From positions 1 through 52,869 of the forward strand of contig NZ_FQZP01000013.1 of the NCBI RefSeq assembly GCF_900142095.1: a stretch of DNA of 52,869 bases, written 5' to 3'. Below the pieces are notes generated by a model. The model saw only the letters and a program-made list of their open reading frames with translations. It had not been told where the DNA came from and searched no databases. Positions 24,275-32,161 of this stretch are shown in pieces. This stretch comes from Thermoclostridium caenicola. GTDB lineage: Bacteria > Bacillota > Clostridia > DSM-8532. Positions within the stretch are counted from its first letter, which is position 1, and every line of letters starts with the position of its first letter. Made by a program: the position numbers and the translations under genes.

Positions 24275-24469
24275 ATGGGTAACGAGAATCTGATAACTGA
24301 TAAGATTTATCGGCAGATTATGGCCATACGGGACAGCGGTGCCTGCAATATGTTTGACTTGCCAAGAGTACAGGAAGAGGCATATAAAATGGGGTTTTAT
24401 GAATTAGTAGTATTTCTTAATGAACACAAGAAAGAATATGCCGAGTTTATCCTGACAGGCAAACGATAA
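24275..24469 (+). CDS. DUF5049 family small protein
   Basis: 64 aa, starting 4 nt after the cyclotransferase stop. IYRQIMAIRDSGACNMFDL, then VQEEAYKMGFYELVVFLNEH, ending YAEFILTG, match the small helical DUF5049 family that accompanies phage amidoligase and terminase genes. No enzymatic motif. Probably a small accessory or regulatory protein of the same cassette. Confidence 0.8.
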   Translation: MGNENLITDKIYRQIMAIRDSGACNMFDLPRVQEEAYKMGFYELVVFLNEHKKEYAEFILTGKR

Positions 24470-24510
24470 CGGTTATAACGTAACAAGTTTCATAGAAATC
24501 CACTAAAGAG

Positions 24511-24539
24511 AGGAACTTCATCCATGAGGTTCCTTTTTT
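24511..24539 (+). terminator. Terminator-like hairpin just before large terminase
   Basis: AGGAACTTCA (24511-24520) pairs with TGAGGTTCCT (24525-24534; one G-U), loop TCCA, then a T run. If active, late transcription must read through it to reach the terminase. Confidence 0.7.
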
Positions 24540-24571
24540 CTTGCTCAATTTTAGGAAAGGAGGCGGCAAAG

Positions 24572-26176
24572 CTGCGGAAGTTAAAGCGATATAAACCAAC
24601 CAAGTTTATGGCGGAAGGTTCTCGATATGACAAGGAAGCGGCGGACGCCGCTGTTACTTTTATAAACTGCCTGAAGCATACCAAGGGTGAATGGTATGGA
24701 ATGCCTTTTGAATTAATTGACTGGCAGGAACAGATTGTCCGGGATATATTCGGAATCTTGAAACCTAACGGATACAGGCAGTTTAACACTGCCTATATAG
24801 AAATTCCAAAAAAGCAGGGTAAGAGCGAACTTGCAGCGGCAATTGCTTTATATCTTACCTGCGGTGATTTCGAGCATGGCGGCGAGGTTTACGGATGTGC
24901 GTCTGATCGTCAGCAGGCATCCATTGTTTTCGACGTTGCAGTAGATATGGTGGAACAGTGTCCGGCATTAAAATCTCGAATTAAACCAATGTTGTCACAG
25001 AAGCGGCTGGTTTATAAACCGTTAGGCAGTTTTTATCAGGTGCTTTCAGCGGAGGCATATACAAAACATGGCCTAAACGTCCATGGTGTGGTATTTGACG
25101 AACTTCATGCTCAGCCAAACAGGGATCTTTATGATGTAATGCTTCACGGATCTGGCGATGCAAGAAAACAACCGCTGTTTTTCCTGATCACAACTGCTGG
25201 CACAGACCGCAATTCCATCTGCTGGGAAGTACATCAAAAGGCTGAGGATATTCTTCAAGGGCGTAAGATAGATCCGACTTTCTACCCTGTTATCTACAGC
25301 GCAGCCGATACCGATGACTGGACAAGCGAAAAGGTATGGAGAAAGGTTAACCCGTCACTGGGCATTACAGTCGACATCGAAAAATTGAGGGTGGCTTGTG
25401 AAAATGCCAAGCAAAATCCTGCAGAGGAAAATTTATTCCGTCAGCTCCGCTTAAATCAGTGGGTGAAACAATCGGTGCGCTGGATGCCAATGGATAAATG
25501 GGATAAGTGTGCGTTTCCTGTTGATGCAGAAAAATTGCGCGGCAGAACCTGTTACGGTGGGCTTGATCTGTCATCTACTACCGATATTACCGCATTTGTA
25601 CTGGTGTTTCCGCCGCTGGATGATTCGGACAAATATCAGATTCTACCTTTTTTCTGGATACCGGAGGAGAATATTGATCAGCGTGTGCGGAGAGATCATG
25701 TGCCTTATGATGTCTGGGAGAGGCAAGGCTTTTTATATACCACCGAGGGTAACGTCGTGCATTATGGCTTTATCGAAACCTTTATTGAGGAACTCGGAAT
25801 GAAATATAACATTAAGGAAATAGCCTTTGACCGCTGGGGCGCGGTGCAGATGACGCAGAACCTCGAAGCCTTAGGCTTTACGGTTGTTCCGTTTGGTCAG
25901 GGTTTCAAGGATATGTCACCGCCTACAAAAGAGTTGATGAAGCTGACATTGGAAGAACGCATCGCCCATGGTGGTAATCCAGTACTGCGGTGGATGATGG
26001 ACAATATCTATGTCAAAACCGATCCCGCCGGAAACATTAAGCCTGATAAAGAAAAATCCACCGAGAGAATAGATGGTGCGGTAGCGTTAATTATGGCGCT
26101 TGACCGCGCGTTAAGGCATGACGGGGATGAACGCAACGGATCAATTTATGATGAAAGGGGGCTGTTGATTATATGA
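24572..26176 (+). CDS. Phage terminase large subunit
   Basis: 534 aa from position 24572. AAAGGAGG (24556-24563) stands 8 nt before a CTG codon, and the protein from there (LRKLKRYKPTKFMAEGS) fits the usual start of this family, so CTG initiation is likely. Alternatives are ATG 24524, which overlaps a terminator hairpin, and ATG 24608. ATPase: PKKQGKSE (Walker A, about 79-86) and VVFDELHA (Walker B, about 172-179). RNase H-like nuclease: GLDLSSTTD (about 330), FDRWG (about 417) and ERIDGAVAL (about 498). It cuts and pumps phage DNA into the procapsid through the portal at 26173. Confidence 0.95.
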   Translation: MRKLKRYKPTKFMAEGSRYDKEAADAAVTFINCLKHTKGEWYGMPFELIDWQEQIVRDIFGILKPNGYRQFNTAYIEIPKKQGKSELAAAIALYLTCGDFEHGGEVYGCASDRQQASIVFDVAVDMVEQCPALKSRIKPMLSQKRLVYKPLGSFYQVLSAEAYTKHGLNVHGVVFDELHAQPNRDLYDVMLHGSGDARKQPLFFLITTAGTDRNSICWEVHQKAEDILQGRKIDPTFYPVIYSAADTDDWTSEKVWRKVNPSLGITVDIEKLRVACENAKQNPAEENLFRQLRLNQWVKQSVRWMPMDKWDKCAFPVDAEKLRGRTCYGGLDLSSTTDITAFVLVFPPLDDSDKYQILPFFWIPEENIDQRVRRDHVPYDVWERQGFLYTTEGNVVHYGFIETFIEELGMKYNIKEIAFDRWGAVQMTQNLEALGFTVVPFGQGFKDMSPPTKELMKLTLEERIAHGGNPVLRWMMDNIYVKTDPAGNIKPDKEKSTERIDGAVALIMALDRALRHDGDERNGSIYDERGLLII

Positions 26177-27495
26177 GTGTATTTTCCCGTTTGTTCAAAG
26201 CAAGGGACAAGCCGAAAAACAGCCTGTTCGGCAATGCTTACAGCTTTTTCTTCGGCGGCACATCCAGCGGCAAGGCTGTCAACGAGCGGACGGCCATGCA
26301 GACAACGGCAGTGTATTCCTGTGTAAGGATACTTGCGGAAGCAATTGCCGGGCTTCCGCTTCATGTGTACCGCTATAAAGAAGACGGTGGCAAAGAAAAA
26401 GCGTTGACCCACCCGCTCTATTATTTACTCCATGATGAACCAAACCCTGAGATGACTTCATTCGTGTTCCGAGAAACACTGATGAGTCATCTTCTTTTAT
26501 GGGGAAATGCTTACGCTCAAATTATTAGGGACGGTTCCGGACGAGTGCTGGCGCTTTATCCACTTTTGCCAAACAAAATGACGGTAGACAGGGCTCCAAA
26601 CGGAGAACTGTTTTACAGTTATCGGCGCGACAGCGATGAGAGTAGGGTTAATCCAAAAGCAGGCCTTATATACCTACGAAGTGATGAGGTTCTTCACATC
26701 CCGGGACTCGGTTTTGACGGACTGATCGGATACTCCCCTATTGCTATGGCCAAGAACGCCATAGGCATGGCTATTGCCTGTGAGGAGTATGGTGCATCCT
26801 TTTTTGCCAACGGAGCAAATCCGGGTGGCGTTCTGGAACATCCCGGTGTACTAAAGGATCCGGCAAAGGTGCGGGAAAGCTGGAACGCTGTTTATCAAGG
26901 AAGTGCCAATGCTCATCGCATTGCAGTTCTGGAAGAGGGAATGAAGTTTCAACCAATCGGCATTCCACCCGAACAGGCACAGTTTTTAGAGACAAGAAAG
27001 TTCCAGATAAATGAAATTGCTCGGATATTCCGAGTACCTCCCCATATGGTTGGAGATCTTGAAAAGTCAAGCTTTTCAAACATCGAACAGCAATCTCTGG
27101 AATTTGTTAAATACACGCTTGACCCGTGGGTGGTGCGTTGGGAACAGGCTCTCCAAAAAGCGCTGCTTTTACCATCAGAGAAGCGGGCATACTTTGTCAA
27201 ATTCAATGTAGATGGCCTTCTGCGCGGTGATTATGCAAGCCGCATGAATGGTTATGCTGTAGCTCGCCAGAACGGCTGGATGTCTGCTAACGATATCCGC
27301 GAGCTTGAGGACATGAACCGGATGCCGGCGGAGTTGGGTGGAGATCTGTATCTTGTTAACGGTAACATGACCAGGCTTGCCGATGCAGGTGCATTTGCAG
27401 GCAAAAACAATGCTGAAACGGAGGGATCAAAAGTTGATCAAATCACAAAAACAAAAACCGGTTCGCCGCTTCTGGAACTGGATACAAAACGATGA
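26173..27495 (+). CDS. HK97-family portal protein
   Basis: 440 aa, overlapping the terminase by 4 nt. Typical sequence: TAMQTTAVYSCVRILAEAIA, GLPLHVYRY, LLHDEPNPEMTSFVFRETLM, LLWGNAYAQIIRD, FRVPPHMVGDLEKSSFSNIE and WVVRWEQALQKALL. It forms the dodecameric ring at one capsid vertex, is the docking site for the terminase, and later carries the connector proteins at 29397 and 29813. The 3' end overlaps the protease gene by 62 nt. Confidence 0.95.
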   Translation: MSVFSRLFKARDKPKNSLFGNAYSFFFGGTSSGKAVNERTAMQTTAVYSCVRILAEAIAGLPLHVYRYKEDGGKEKALTHPLYYLLHDEPNPEMTSFVFRETLMSHLLLWGNAYAQIIRDGSGRVLALYPLLPNKMTVDRAPNGELFYSYRRDSDESRVNPKAGLIYLRSDEVLHIPGLGFDGLIGYSPIAMAKNAIGMAIACEEYGASFFANGANPGGVLEHPGVLKDPAKVRESWNAVYQGSANAHRIAVLEEGMKFQPIGIPPEQAQFLETRKFQINEIARIFRVPPHMVGDLEKSSFSNIEQQSLEFVKYTLDPWVVRWEQALQKALLLPSEKRAYFVKFNVDGLLRGDYASRMNGYAVARQNGWMSANDIRELEDMNRMPAELGGDLYLVNGNMTRLADAGAFAGKNNAETEGSKVDQITKTKTGSPLLELDTKR

Positions 27496-28159
27496 TGGCA
27501 GCCGGACATTATATATTGACGGCCCAATAGCTGAAGAAAGCTGGCTGGGAGACGAAGTAACTCCCAAACAGTTCAAATCAGAGCTGTTGTCCGGAGAGGG
27601 TGATATAACGATCTGGATCAACAGCCCTGGCGGAGATATATTTGCAGCTAATCAAATTTACAACATGCTTATGGATTACAAAGGCAAAGTGACGGTAAAG
27701 ATTGACGGTATTGCAGCCAGCGCCGCTTCGGTCATAGCTATGGCCGGAGGTGACGTCTTTATGTCACCAGTCAGCATGATGATGATTCACAACCCTATGA
27801 CAATAGCCATCGGTGATACAGAAGAAATGGAGAAAGCTATTGCAATGCTGGAAGAAATAAAGGAATCCATCATCAACGCTTATGAACTGAAAACCGGACT
27901 TTCCAGGGCAAAAATATCGCACCTAATGGATGCAGAAAGCTGGTTTAACGCAAGAAAAGCGGTGGAACTTGGCTTTGCCGATGGAATCTTGTTTATGGAG
28001 GATGAATCATTCCCATCCGAATTTGAAGTATCAGGAGGAATGATCTTCAGTAGGCAGGCAGTAACAAATTCCATCCTGCAAAAGCTTAAACCAAAAGAAA
28101 AACCAAAAGGAACACCAATTGAGTCGCTTGAAAAGCGGCTTTTTTTATTAAAACCTTAA
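27434..28159 (+). CDS. ClpP-type prohead maturation protease
   Basis: 241 aa from the TTG at 27434 (MIKSQKQKPVRRFWNW), with GGAGGGA 7 nt upstream; the frame is open further up inside the portal gene. Serine protease triad of the ClpP/crotonase fold: DGIAASAASVIAMAGG (Ser about 97), MMMIHNPM (His about 118) and LGFADGI (Asp about 181); oxyanion segment WINSPGGDI. It cleaves the scaffold part of the capsid protein during assembly. A terminator-like hairpin is embedded in its last codons. Confidence 0.94.
   Translation: MIKSQKQKPVRRFWNWIQNDDGSRTLYIDGPIAEESWLGDEVTPKQFKSELLSGEGDITIWINSPGGDIFAANQIYNMLMDYKGKVTVKIDGIAASAASVIAMAGGDVFMSPVSMMMIHNPMTIAIGDTEEMEKAIAMLEEIKESIINAYELKTGLSRAKISHLMDAESWFNARKAVELGFADGILFMEDESFPSEFEVSGGMIFSRQAVTNSILQKLKPKEKPKGTPIESLEKRLFLLKP
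28122..28147 (+). terminator. Intragenic terminator at end of protease gene
   Basis: AGTCGCTT (28122-28129) pairs with AAGCGGCT (28133-28140; one G-U) with a 3-nt loop, and a T run follows, all within the coding sequence and just before the capsid gene. It may lower or gate downstream expression. Confidence 0.6.
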
Positions 28160-28172
28160 GGAGGATTTGATT

Positions 28173-29375
28173 ATGAGCAAAATACTGGAACTGCGTGAAA
28201 AACGCGCTAAAGTATGGGAAGCTGCTAAAGCTTTCCTCGACAGCAAACGCGGGAACGACGGACTGCTTTCACCGGAGGATACCGCGACTTATGAAAAAAT
28301 GGAAGCCGACGTTATTGCGCTGGGCAAAGAAATAGAGCGTCTTGAGCGTCAGGCTGCCATAGATTTGGAACTGTCAAAACCGTTGAATATTCCTATTACA
28401 GACAAACCCACTTCCATATCTGGCAACAATGAAAAAACCGGACGTGCCAGCGATGAGTACAGGCAGTCTTTCTGGAACATGATGCGCGGCAGGCGCAAAT
28501 ATGACGTACACAACGCGCTGCAGATTGGAGAGGACACCGAAGGAGGATATCTTGTTCCCGACGACTTTGAGCGTACTCTTGTGGAAGCACTGGAGGAGGA
28601 GAATATCTTTAGGCAGATTGCCAATGTTATTACCACGTCCAGCGGTGACAAGAAAATTCCTGTGGTGGCAAGCAAGGGTACTGCATCCTGGGTGGATGAG
28701 GAAGGCCAGATTCCCGAAAGCGACGATTCCTTTGCACAGGTATCCATTGGCGCATATAAGCTGGCTACTATGATCAAGGTATCAGAGGAATTGTTAAACG
28801 ATAGTGTATTTAACCTTGAACAGTATATAGCCAAAGAATTCGCCCGCCGAATCGGAGCAAAAGAGGAGGAAGCATTTTTTATCGGTGACGGATCTGGCAA
28901 GCCAACCGGTATCTTGGCAGATAACGGCGGTGGCGAGATAGGAGTAACTGCGGCGAGTGCAACAGCCATTACCCTTGACGAGATCATGGACTTGTTCTAC
29001 AGCCTAAAGTCTCCGTACCGCAGGAACGCTGTATTCATTATGAATGATTCGACAATTAAAGCTATAAGGAAGCTCAAAGACAACAACGGTCAGTATCTCT
29101 GGCAGCCTTCTGTAACTGCTGGAACACCGGATACTATCCTCAATCGTCCAGTTAAAACTTCTGCATTTATGCCAGCCATTGCCGCCGGAGCAAAAACGAT
29201 TGTATTCGGCGATTTTTCTTATTACTGGGTGGCAGACCGTCAGGGCAGGGTTTTTAAGCGGCTTAATGAGTTGTATGCTGCGACCGGACAAGTTGGATTC
29301 ATGGCAACCCAGCGTGTAGATGGCAAGCTGGTACTGTCTGAAGCAGTCAAGATACTGCAGCAGAAATCAGCTTAA
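28173..29375 (+). CDS. HK97-family major capsid protein
   Basis: 400 aa from the ATG at 28173 (AAGGAGG upstream). An N-terminal helical delta domain (about 1-75, LELREKRAKVWEAAKAFLD, then ADVIALGKEIERLERQAA) acts as scaffold and is expected to be removed by the protease. The core follows: TEGGYLVPDDFERTLVEAL, TTSSGDKKIPVV, FFIGDGSGKPTGIL, RRNAVFIMNDSTIKAIRKL, TIVFGDFSYYWVADR. Order portal-protease-capsid is canonical for HK97-type phages. Confidence 0.96.
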   Translation: MSKILELREKRAKVWEAAKAFLDSKRGNDGLLSPEDTATYEKMEADVIALGKEIERLERQAAIDLELSKPLNIPITDKPTSISGNNEKTGRASDEYRQSFWNMMRGRRKYDVHNALQIGEDTEGGYLVPDDFERTLVEALEEENIFRQIANVITTSSGDKKIPVVASKGTASWVDEEGQIPESDDSFAQVSIGAYKLATMIKVSEELLNDSVFNLEQYIAKEFARRIGAKEEEAFFIGDGSGKPTGILADNGGGEIGVTAASATAITLDEIMDLFYSLKSPYRRNAVFIMNDSTIKAIRKLKDNNGQYLWQPSVTAGTPDTILNRPVKTSAFMPAIAAGAKTIVFGDFSYYWVADRQGRVFKRLNELYAATGQVGFMATQRVDGKLVLSEAVKILQQKSA

Positions 29376-29396
29376 TGAAAACGGAGGTGCTGCGGC

Positions 29397-29705
29397 ATGG
29401 AACTATTGGAGAAGGTTAAAGCAAACCTCATATTGCAGCACAGCGAAGATGACGCACTTTTACAAGAGTATATCAAAGCCGCAGTGGCCTATGCGGAAAG
29501 TTACCAGAAAAAGCCGGAAGGATATTATGCCGAAAACCCCATGCCGCCTACTACTGAGCAGGCTGTCATTATGCTGTCGAGCCATTTTTATGAAAGCAGG
29601 GATGGCTCGACGGCCGGTTTTTTCGGGGATAGCGTGCAGGCCGGGCAGCAGGTGTGGAATACGGTGAATATGCTGCTGCGGCTTGACCGGGATTGGAAGA
29701 TATAG
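29397..29705 (+). CDS. Head-tail connector protein (gp6-like)
   Basis: 102 aa, RBS ACGGAGGTG. Small all-helical protein: LLEKVKANLILQHSEDDALL, then YIKAAVAYAESYQ, EQAVIMLSSHFYESRD and WNTVNMLLRLDRDW match the HK97 gp6 / phage_gp6-type DNA-packaging connector that stacks under the portal. It is immediately downstream of the capsid gene, as in related phages. Its stop codon touches the second copy of the two-hairpin element. Confidence 0.88.
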   Translation: MELLEKVKANLILQHSEDDALLQEYIKAAVAYAESYQKKPEGYYAENPMPPTTEQAVIMLSSHFYESRDGSTAGFFGDSVQAGQQVWNTVNMLLRLDRDWKI

Positions 29706-29790
29706 GGGCCCCCGCAAAGTCATCCGACTTTGTGGGGAGAGGACGAACAACGGAATGAATGAGCTTTTCGCGCTTGCGCGGAAACGAATG
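29705..29790 (+). repeat. Two-hairpin RNA-like element, copy B
   Basis: Hairpin 1 (29705-29737): CCCC/GGGG outside, CAAAGTC/GACTTTG inside, loop ATCC. Hairpin 2 (29765-29784): TTTTCGCG, CTTG loop, CGCGGAAA. GGGGAGAGGA lies between. The inner A:T pair of copy A becomes C:G here, a compensating change. Confidence 0.55.
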
Positions 29791-29812
29791 ATATGGAGTT
29801 TGTGAGGACGAT

Positions 29813-30148
29813 ATGAGCTTTGGGAAAATGAACACCTTTGTGGACATCATCTCAGTCAAGCCGGTTAAGGATAGTGAGGGTTTTGCTGAAAAAGGTGATG
29901 TTATTCTTGCTTCGGTAAGGGCATACAAGGAAGACAGGCATGGCAGTGAAAAATGGGCAAACAGGGCGGCGTTTTCGCAGGCGTCTGCCCTGTTCCGCTT
30001 CCGTAAGATACCTAACCTTGAAATTACCACAGATCTTGTACTCGTTTGCAGCGATGGCAGGTACAACATTATCAGTGTTGAGGACGTAAAAGGACGTGGA
30101 ATGTATATTGAGGTGCTTGCGGAAAAAGTGAAATCAAGCAAAGCATAA
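29813..30148 (+). CDS. Head-tail adaptor / head closure protein
   Basis: 111 aa. KMNTFVDIISVKPVKDSEGF, RAYKEDRHGSEKWANRAAF and FRFRKIPNLEITTDLVLVCS form the small beta-barrel expected of SPP1 gp16-type head closure proteins (phage head-tail joining family). It closes the connector after packaging and offers the tail attachment surface. Position between the gp6-like and gp10-like genes supports the call. Confidence 0.85.
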   Translation: MSFGKMNTFVDIISVKPVKDSEGFAEKGDVILASVRAYKEDRHGSEKWANRAAFSQASALFRFRKIPNLEITTDLVLVCSDGRYNIISVEDVKGRGMYIEVLAEKVKSSKA

Positions 30149-30164
30149 AAGGAGGGGCTGCAAC

Positions 30165-30596
30165 GTGGCTAAGGTGGAAGTTAAATTGCCGGAACAGTTC
30201 TTGCTCAAGTTATCCAGACTTGGAGAAAGAACAGACGAAATCATACCTAAGGTGCTGGAAGCAGGCGGGGAAGTGGTTCTTTCAAAAGTGAAGTCCAATC
30301 TTCAGTCAGTTATCGGGAGCGGCACTAAATATCCGTCCAGAGCAACCGGTGAATTGGTAAATGCTTTGGGACTCTCTCCTGCCAAACAGGACAGGGATGG
30401 AAACCACAACATAAAAATCGGCTTTACTGAACCAAGGAAGGATGGGGAAAGCAATGCGAAGATTGCCAATATTATTGAGTATGGCAAGTCCGGGCAGCCT
30501 CCAAGGCCCTTTTTGAAACCTGCAAAATCGGCTACAAGGAAGTCCTGCATCGAAGCAATGAAGTCAAGACTGGAACAGGAGCTGGGTCGTATATGA
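30165..30596 (+). CDS. HK97 gp10-like tail/connector protein
   Basis: 143 aa from a GTG with AAGGAGGGG upstream. EQFLLKLSRLGERTDEIIPK, VLEAGGEVVLSKVKSNL, ANIIEYGKSGQPPRPFLKPA and ATRKSCIEAMKSRLEQELGRI are typical of the HK97 gp10 family, a neck/tail-completion protein. It overlaps the next gene by 4 nt (ATGA). Confidence 0.9.
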   Translation: MAKVEVKLPEQFLLKLSRLGERTDEIIPKVLEAGGEVVLSKVKSNLQSVIGSGTKYPSRATGELVNALGLSPAKQDRDGNHNIKIGFTEPRKDGESNAKIANIIEYGKSGQPPRPFLKPAKSATRKSCIEAMKSRLEQELGRI

Positions 30597-30937
30597 GCAT
30601 ATTGTCAGAGTTAAACTCGTTATTGGATGCTTTGGGCATACCCATTGAAACCGGGGTATTTAGCGGTGTACCGCCAGATGAGTACCTTGTCATTACTCCG
30701 ATGACAGATACATTTGAAGTTTTTGCAGACAACCGGCCTCAGGTAGAAACCCAGGAGGTAAGGTTGTCTTTATTTATAAAGGGAAACTACACTGCCCGTA
30801 AAAACGAAATAGTGAACACATTGCTTCAAGCAGGCTTTACCATTACCGACAGGCGGTATATAGGCCATGAGGACGATACCGTCTATCACCACTATGCCAT
30901 TGATGTGGCAAAAGAGTATGAAGTAAAGGAGGAATGA
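30593..30937 (+). CDS. Putative tail terminator / completion protein
   Basis: 114 aa. LNSLLDALGIPIETGVFSG, DEYLVITPMTDTFEVFADN, QEVRLSLFIKGNYTARKNEI and a C-terminal YHHYAIDVAKEYEV strand suit the tail terminator fold (DUF3168-like position and size). The assignment rests mainly on synteny: gp10-like gene, this gene, then tail tube. It overlaps both neighbours by 4 nt, indicating a coupled operon. Confidence 0.75.
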   Translation: MSILSELNSLLDALGIPIETGVFSGVPPDEYLVITPMTDTFEVFADNRPQVETQEVRLSLFIKGNYTARKNEIVNTLLQAGFTITDRRYIGHEDDTVYHHYAIDVAKEYEVKEE

Positions 30938-31542
30938 AAAACATGGCCACAATCGGACTGGACAGGTTATATTATGCCAAAATAACTGAGAATGAAAACG
31001 GAGAAGAGACATACGCCACGCCTGTTCCGCTGGCTAAGGCTATTACGGCAGAGCTTTCTGTGGAGCTGGCAGAGGCGACGCTTTATGCCGATGACGGGGC
31101 GGCAGAAGTGGTCAAGGAATTTCAAAGCGGCACACTGACTCTTGGTGTTGCAGATATCGGAGTAGACGCTGCTGAGGTTTTGACGGGAGCCACCCTTGAT
31201 GACAATAAGGTGCTGATTTCCACCAGCGAGGATGGTGGCGCGCCTGTAGCAATCGGCTTTAGAGCCAAGAAAGCTAACGGCAAGTACAGGTATTTTTGGC
31301 TTTACAGGGTTAAATTCGGCATCCCGGCGACAAATCTGCAGACGAAGGGCGACAGCATTACCTTTTCGACACCCACCATTGAAGGGACAGTCATGAGACG
31401 TAACAAACCAGATGGCCAGGGAAAGCACCCTTGGAAGGCGGAGGTCAGCGAAGACGATCCCGGTGTATCGCCTGAAACTATTACCGGCTGGTATACGGAA
31501 GTTTATGAGCCGGTATTTGCTGTGGGAGGAGGCAGCGAATAA
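30934..31542 (+). CDS. Major tail (tube) protein
   Basis: 202 aa, AAAGGAGG upstream; MKNM start at 30934 or MATIGLD at 30943. IGLDRLYYAKITENENGEE, ELSVELAEATLYADD, LTLGVADIGVDAAEVLTGA and RYFWLYRVKFGIP match the siphovirus major tail protein (phi13-type). Copies stack as hexamer rings around the tape measure to form the non-contractile tube. Followed by the two-frame tail chaperone, as is typical. Confidence 0.92.
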   Translation: MKNMATIGLDRLYYAKITENENGEETYATPVPLAKAITAELSVELAEATLYADDGAAEVVKEFQSGTLTLGVADIGVDAAEVLTGATLDDNKVLISTSEDGGAPVAIGFRAKKANGKYRYFWLYRVKFGIPATNLQTKGDSITFSTPTIEGTVMRRNKPDGQGKHPWKAEVSEDDPGVSPETITGWYTEVYEPVFAVGGGSE

Positions 31543-31925
31543 TGCAGGATAATGACAGAAGCGCAATTATCAAAATCGGCGATGAAGAATATCAGCTTAT
31601 TCTAACCACTAAAGCGACAAAGGAGATTGCAAAAAGGTACGGCGGTCTTGAAAACCTCGGCACGAAACTGATGAAAACCGAGAACTTCGAGATGGCTCTT
31701 GACGAAGTGGTATGGCTGATTACACTGCTGGCTAACCAGTGCATTCTGATACACAATCTCAAACATCAGGATAAGCATGAACTCCTTACCGAAGAGACAG
31801 TGGAACTTCTCACATCTCCTTTGGAACTGGCAGCATATAAAGACGCTATCATGAAAGCGATGTTCAAAGGCACCAAAAGAAATGTTGAAAGTGAGGATGA
31901 TTTAAAAAACACACCGGCCGAGTGA
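31542..31925 (+). CDS. Tail assembly chaperone, short form (gpG-like)
   Basis: 127 aa, overlapping the tube gene stop by 1 nt. IKIGDEEYQLILTTKATKEI, AKRYGGLENLGTKLM and DEVVWLITLLANQCI are typical of the gpG-type chaperone that coats the tape measure before tube assembly. Ends DDLKNTPAE at a TGA that lies inside a frameshift signal (31904-31949). A fraction of ribosomes should shift to make the longer gpGT form using the frame that ends at 32113. Confidence 0.88.
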   Translation: MQDNDRSAIIKIGDEEYQLILTTKATKEIAKRYGGLENLGTKLMKTENFEMALDEVVWLITLLANQCILIHNLKHQDKHELLTEETVELLTSPLELAAYKDAIMKAMFKGTKRNVESEDDLKNTPAE

Positions 31926-31949
31926 GCGATGAGGAATCGTTCACTCGGC
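31904..31949 (+). promoter_or_regulatory. Programmed -1 ribosomal frameshift signal
   Basis: Slippery A AAA AAC (31904-31910) lies in the correct phase of the 0 frame (TTA AAA AAC). A 6-nt spacer follows, then a 14-bp stem: GCCGAGTGAGCGAT (31917-31930), loop GAGGA, ATCGTTCACTCGGC (31936-31949; one G-U). Confidence 0.9.
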
Positions 31950-32113
31950 TTTTATATTACGGCACTGTCCAGCTTAATCGTTCAGAGGAAGAAGTATGGC
32001 TCATGCCTATTGGATACCTGCTTGATTTATGGGAGTGCCATAAGCAGTTTTTAGGACTGTCCAAACCGAAGCGTATGCTGACCATTGATGATGTGATACC
32101 TTATGGAATATAA
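31910..32113 (+). CDS. Tail assembly chaperone extension (gpT-like, reached by -1 frameshift)
   Basis: After the slip the reading continues HTGRVSDEESFTRLLYYGT, then EEEVWLMPIGYLLDLWECH and LTIDDVIPYGI*, giving a fusion of about 190 residues. A GTG at 31922 could also start a 63-aa product, but RBS support is poor, and the heptamer plus hairpin argue for frameshifting. In lambda-type phages the extension recruits tube subunits to the tape-measure-chaperone complex; the same is inferred here. Confidence 0.85.
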   Translation, partial: HTGRVSDEESFTRLLYYGTVQLNRSEEEVWLMPIGYLLDLWECHKQFLGLSKPKRMLTIDDVIPYGI

Positions 32114-32121
32114 GCAGCAAA

Positions 32122-32149
32122 AAAGCAGGGTGGCTGTAATCCCTGCTTT
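32122..32149. terminator. Bidirectional terminator between tail chaperone and PIN toxin
   Basis: AAAGCAGGG (32122-32130) and CCCTGCTTT (32141-32149) with a 10-nt loop. An outer pair AAGCAGC / GCTGCTT extends it, and T runs occur on both strands. It sits between convergent genes. Confidence 0.8.
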
Positions 32150-32161
32150 AAAAAGCTGCTT

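Noticed and set aside
28349-28987. 212-aa minus-strand frame
   Set aside because: Antisense to the major capsid protein.
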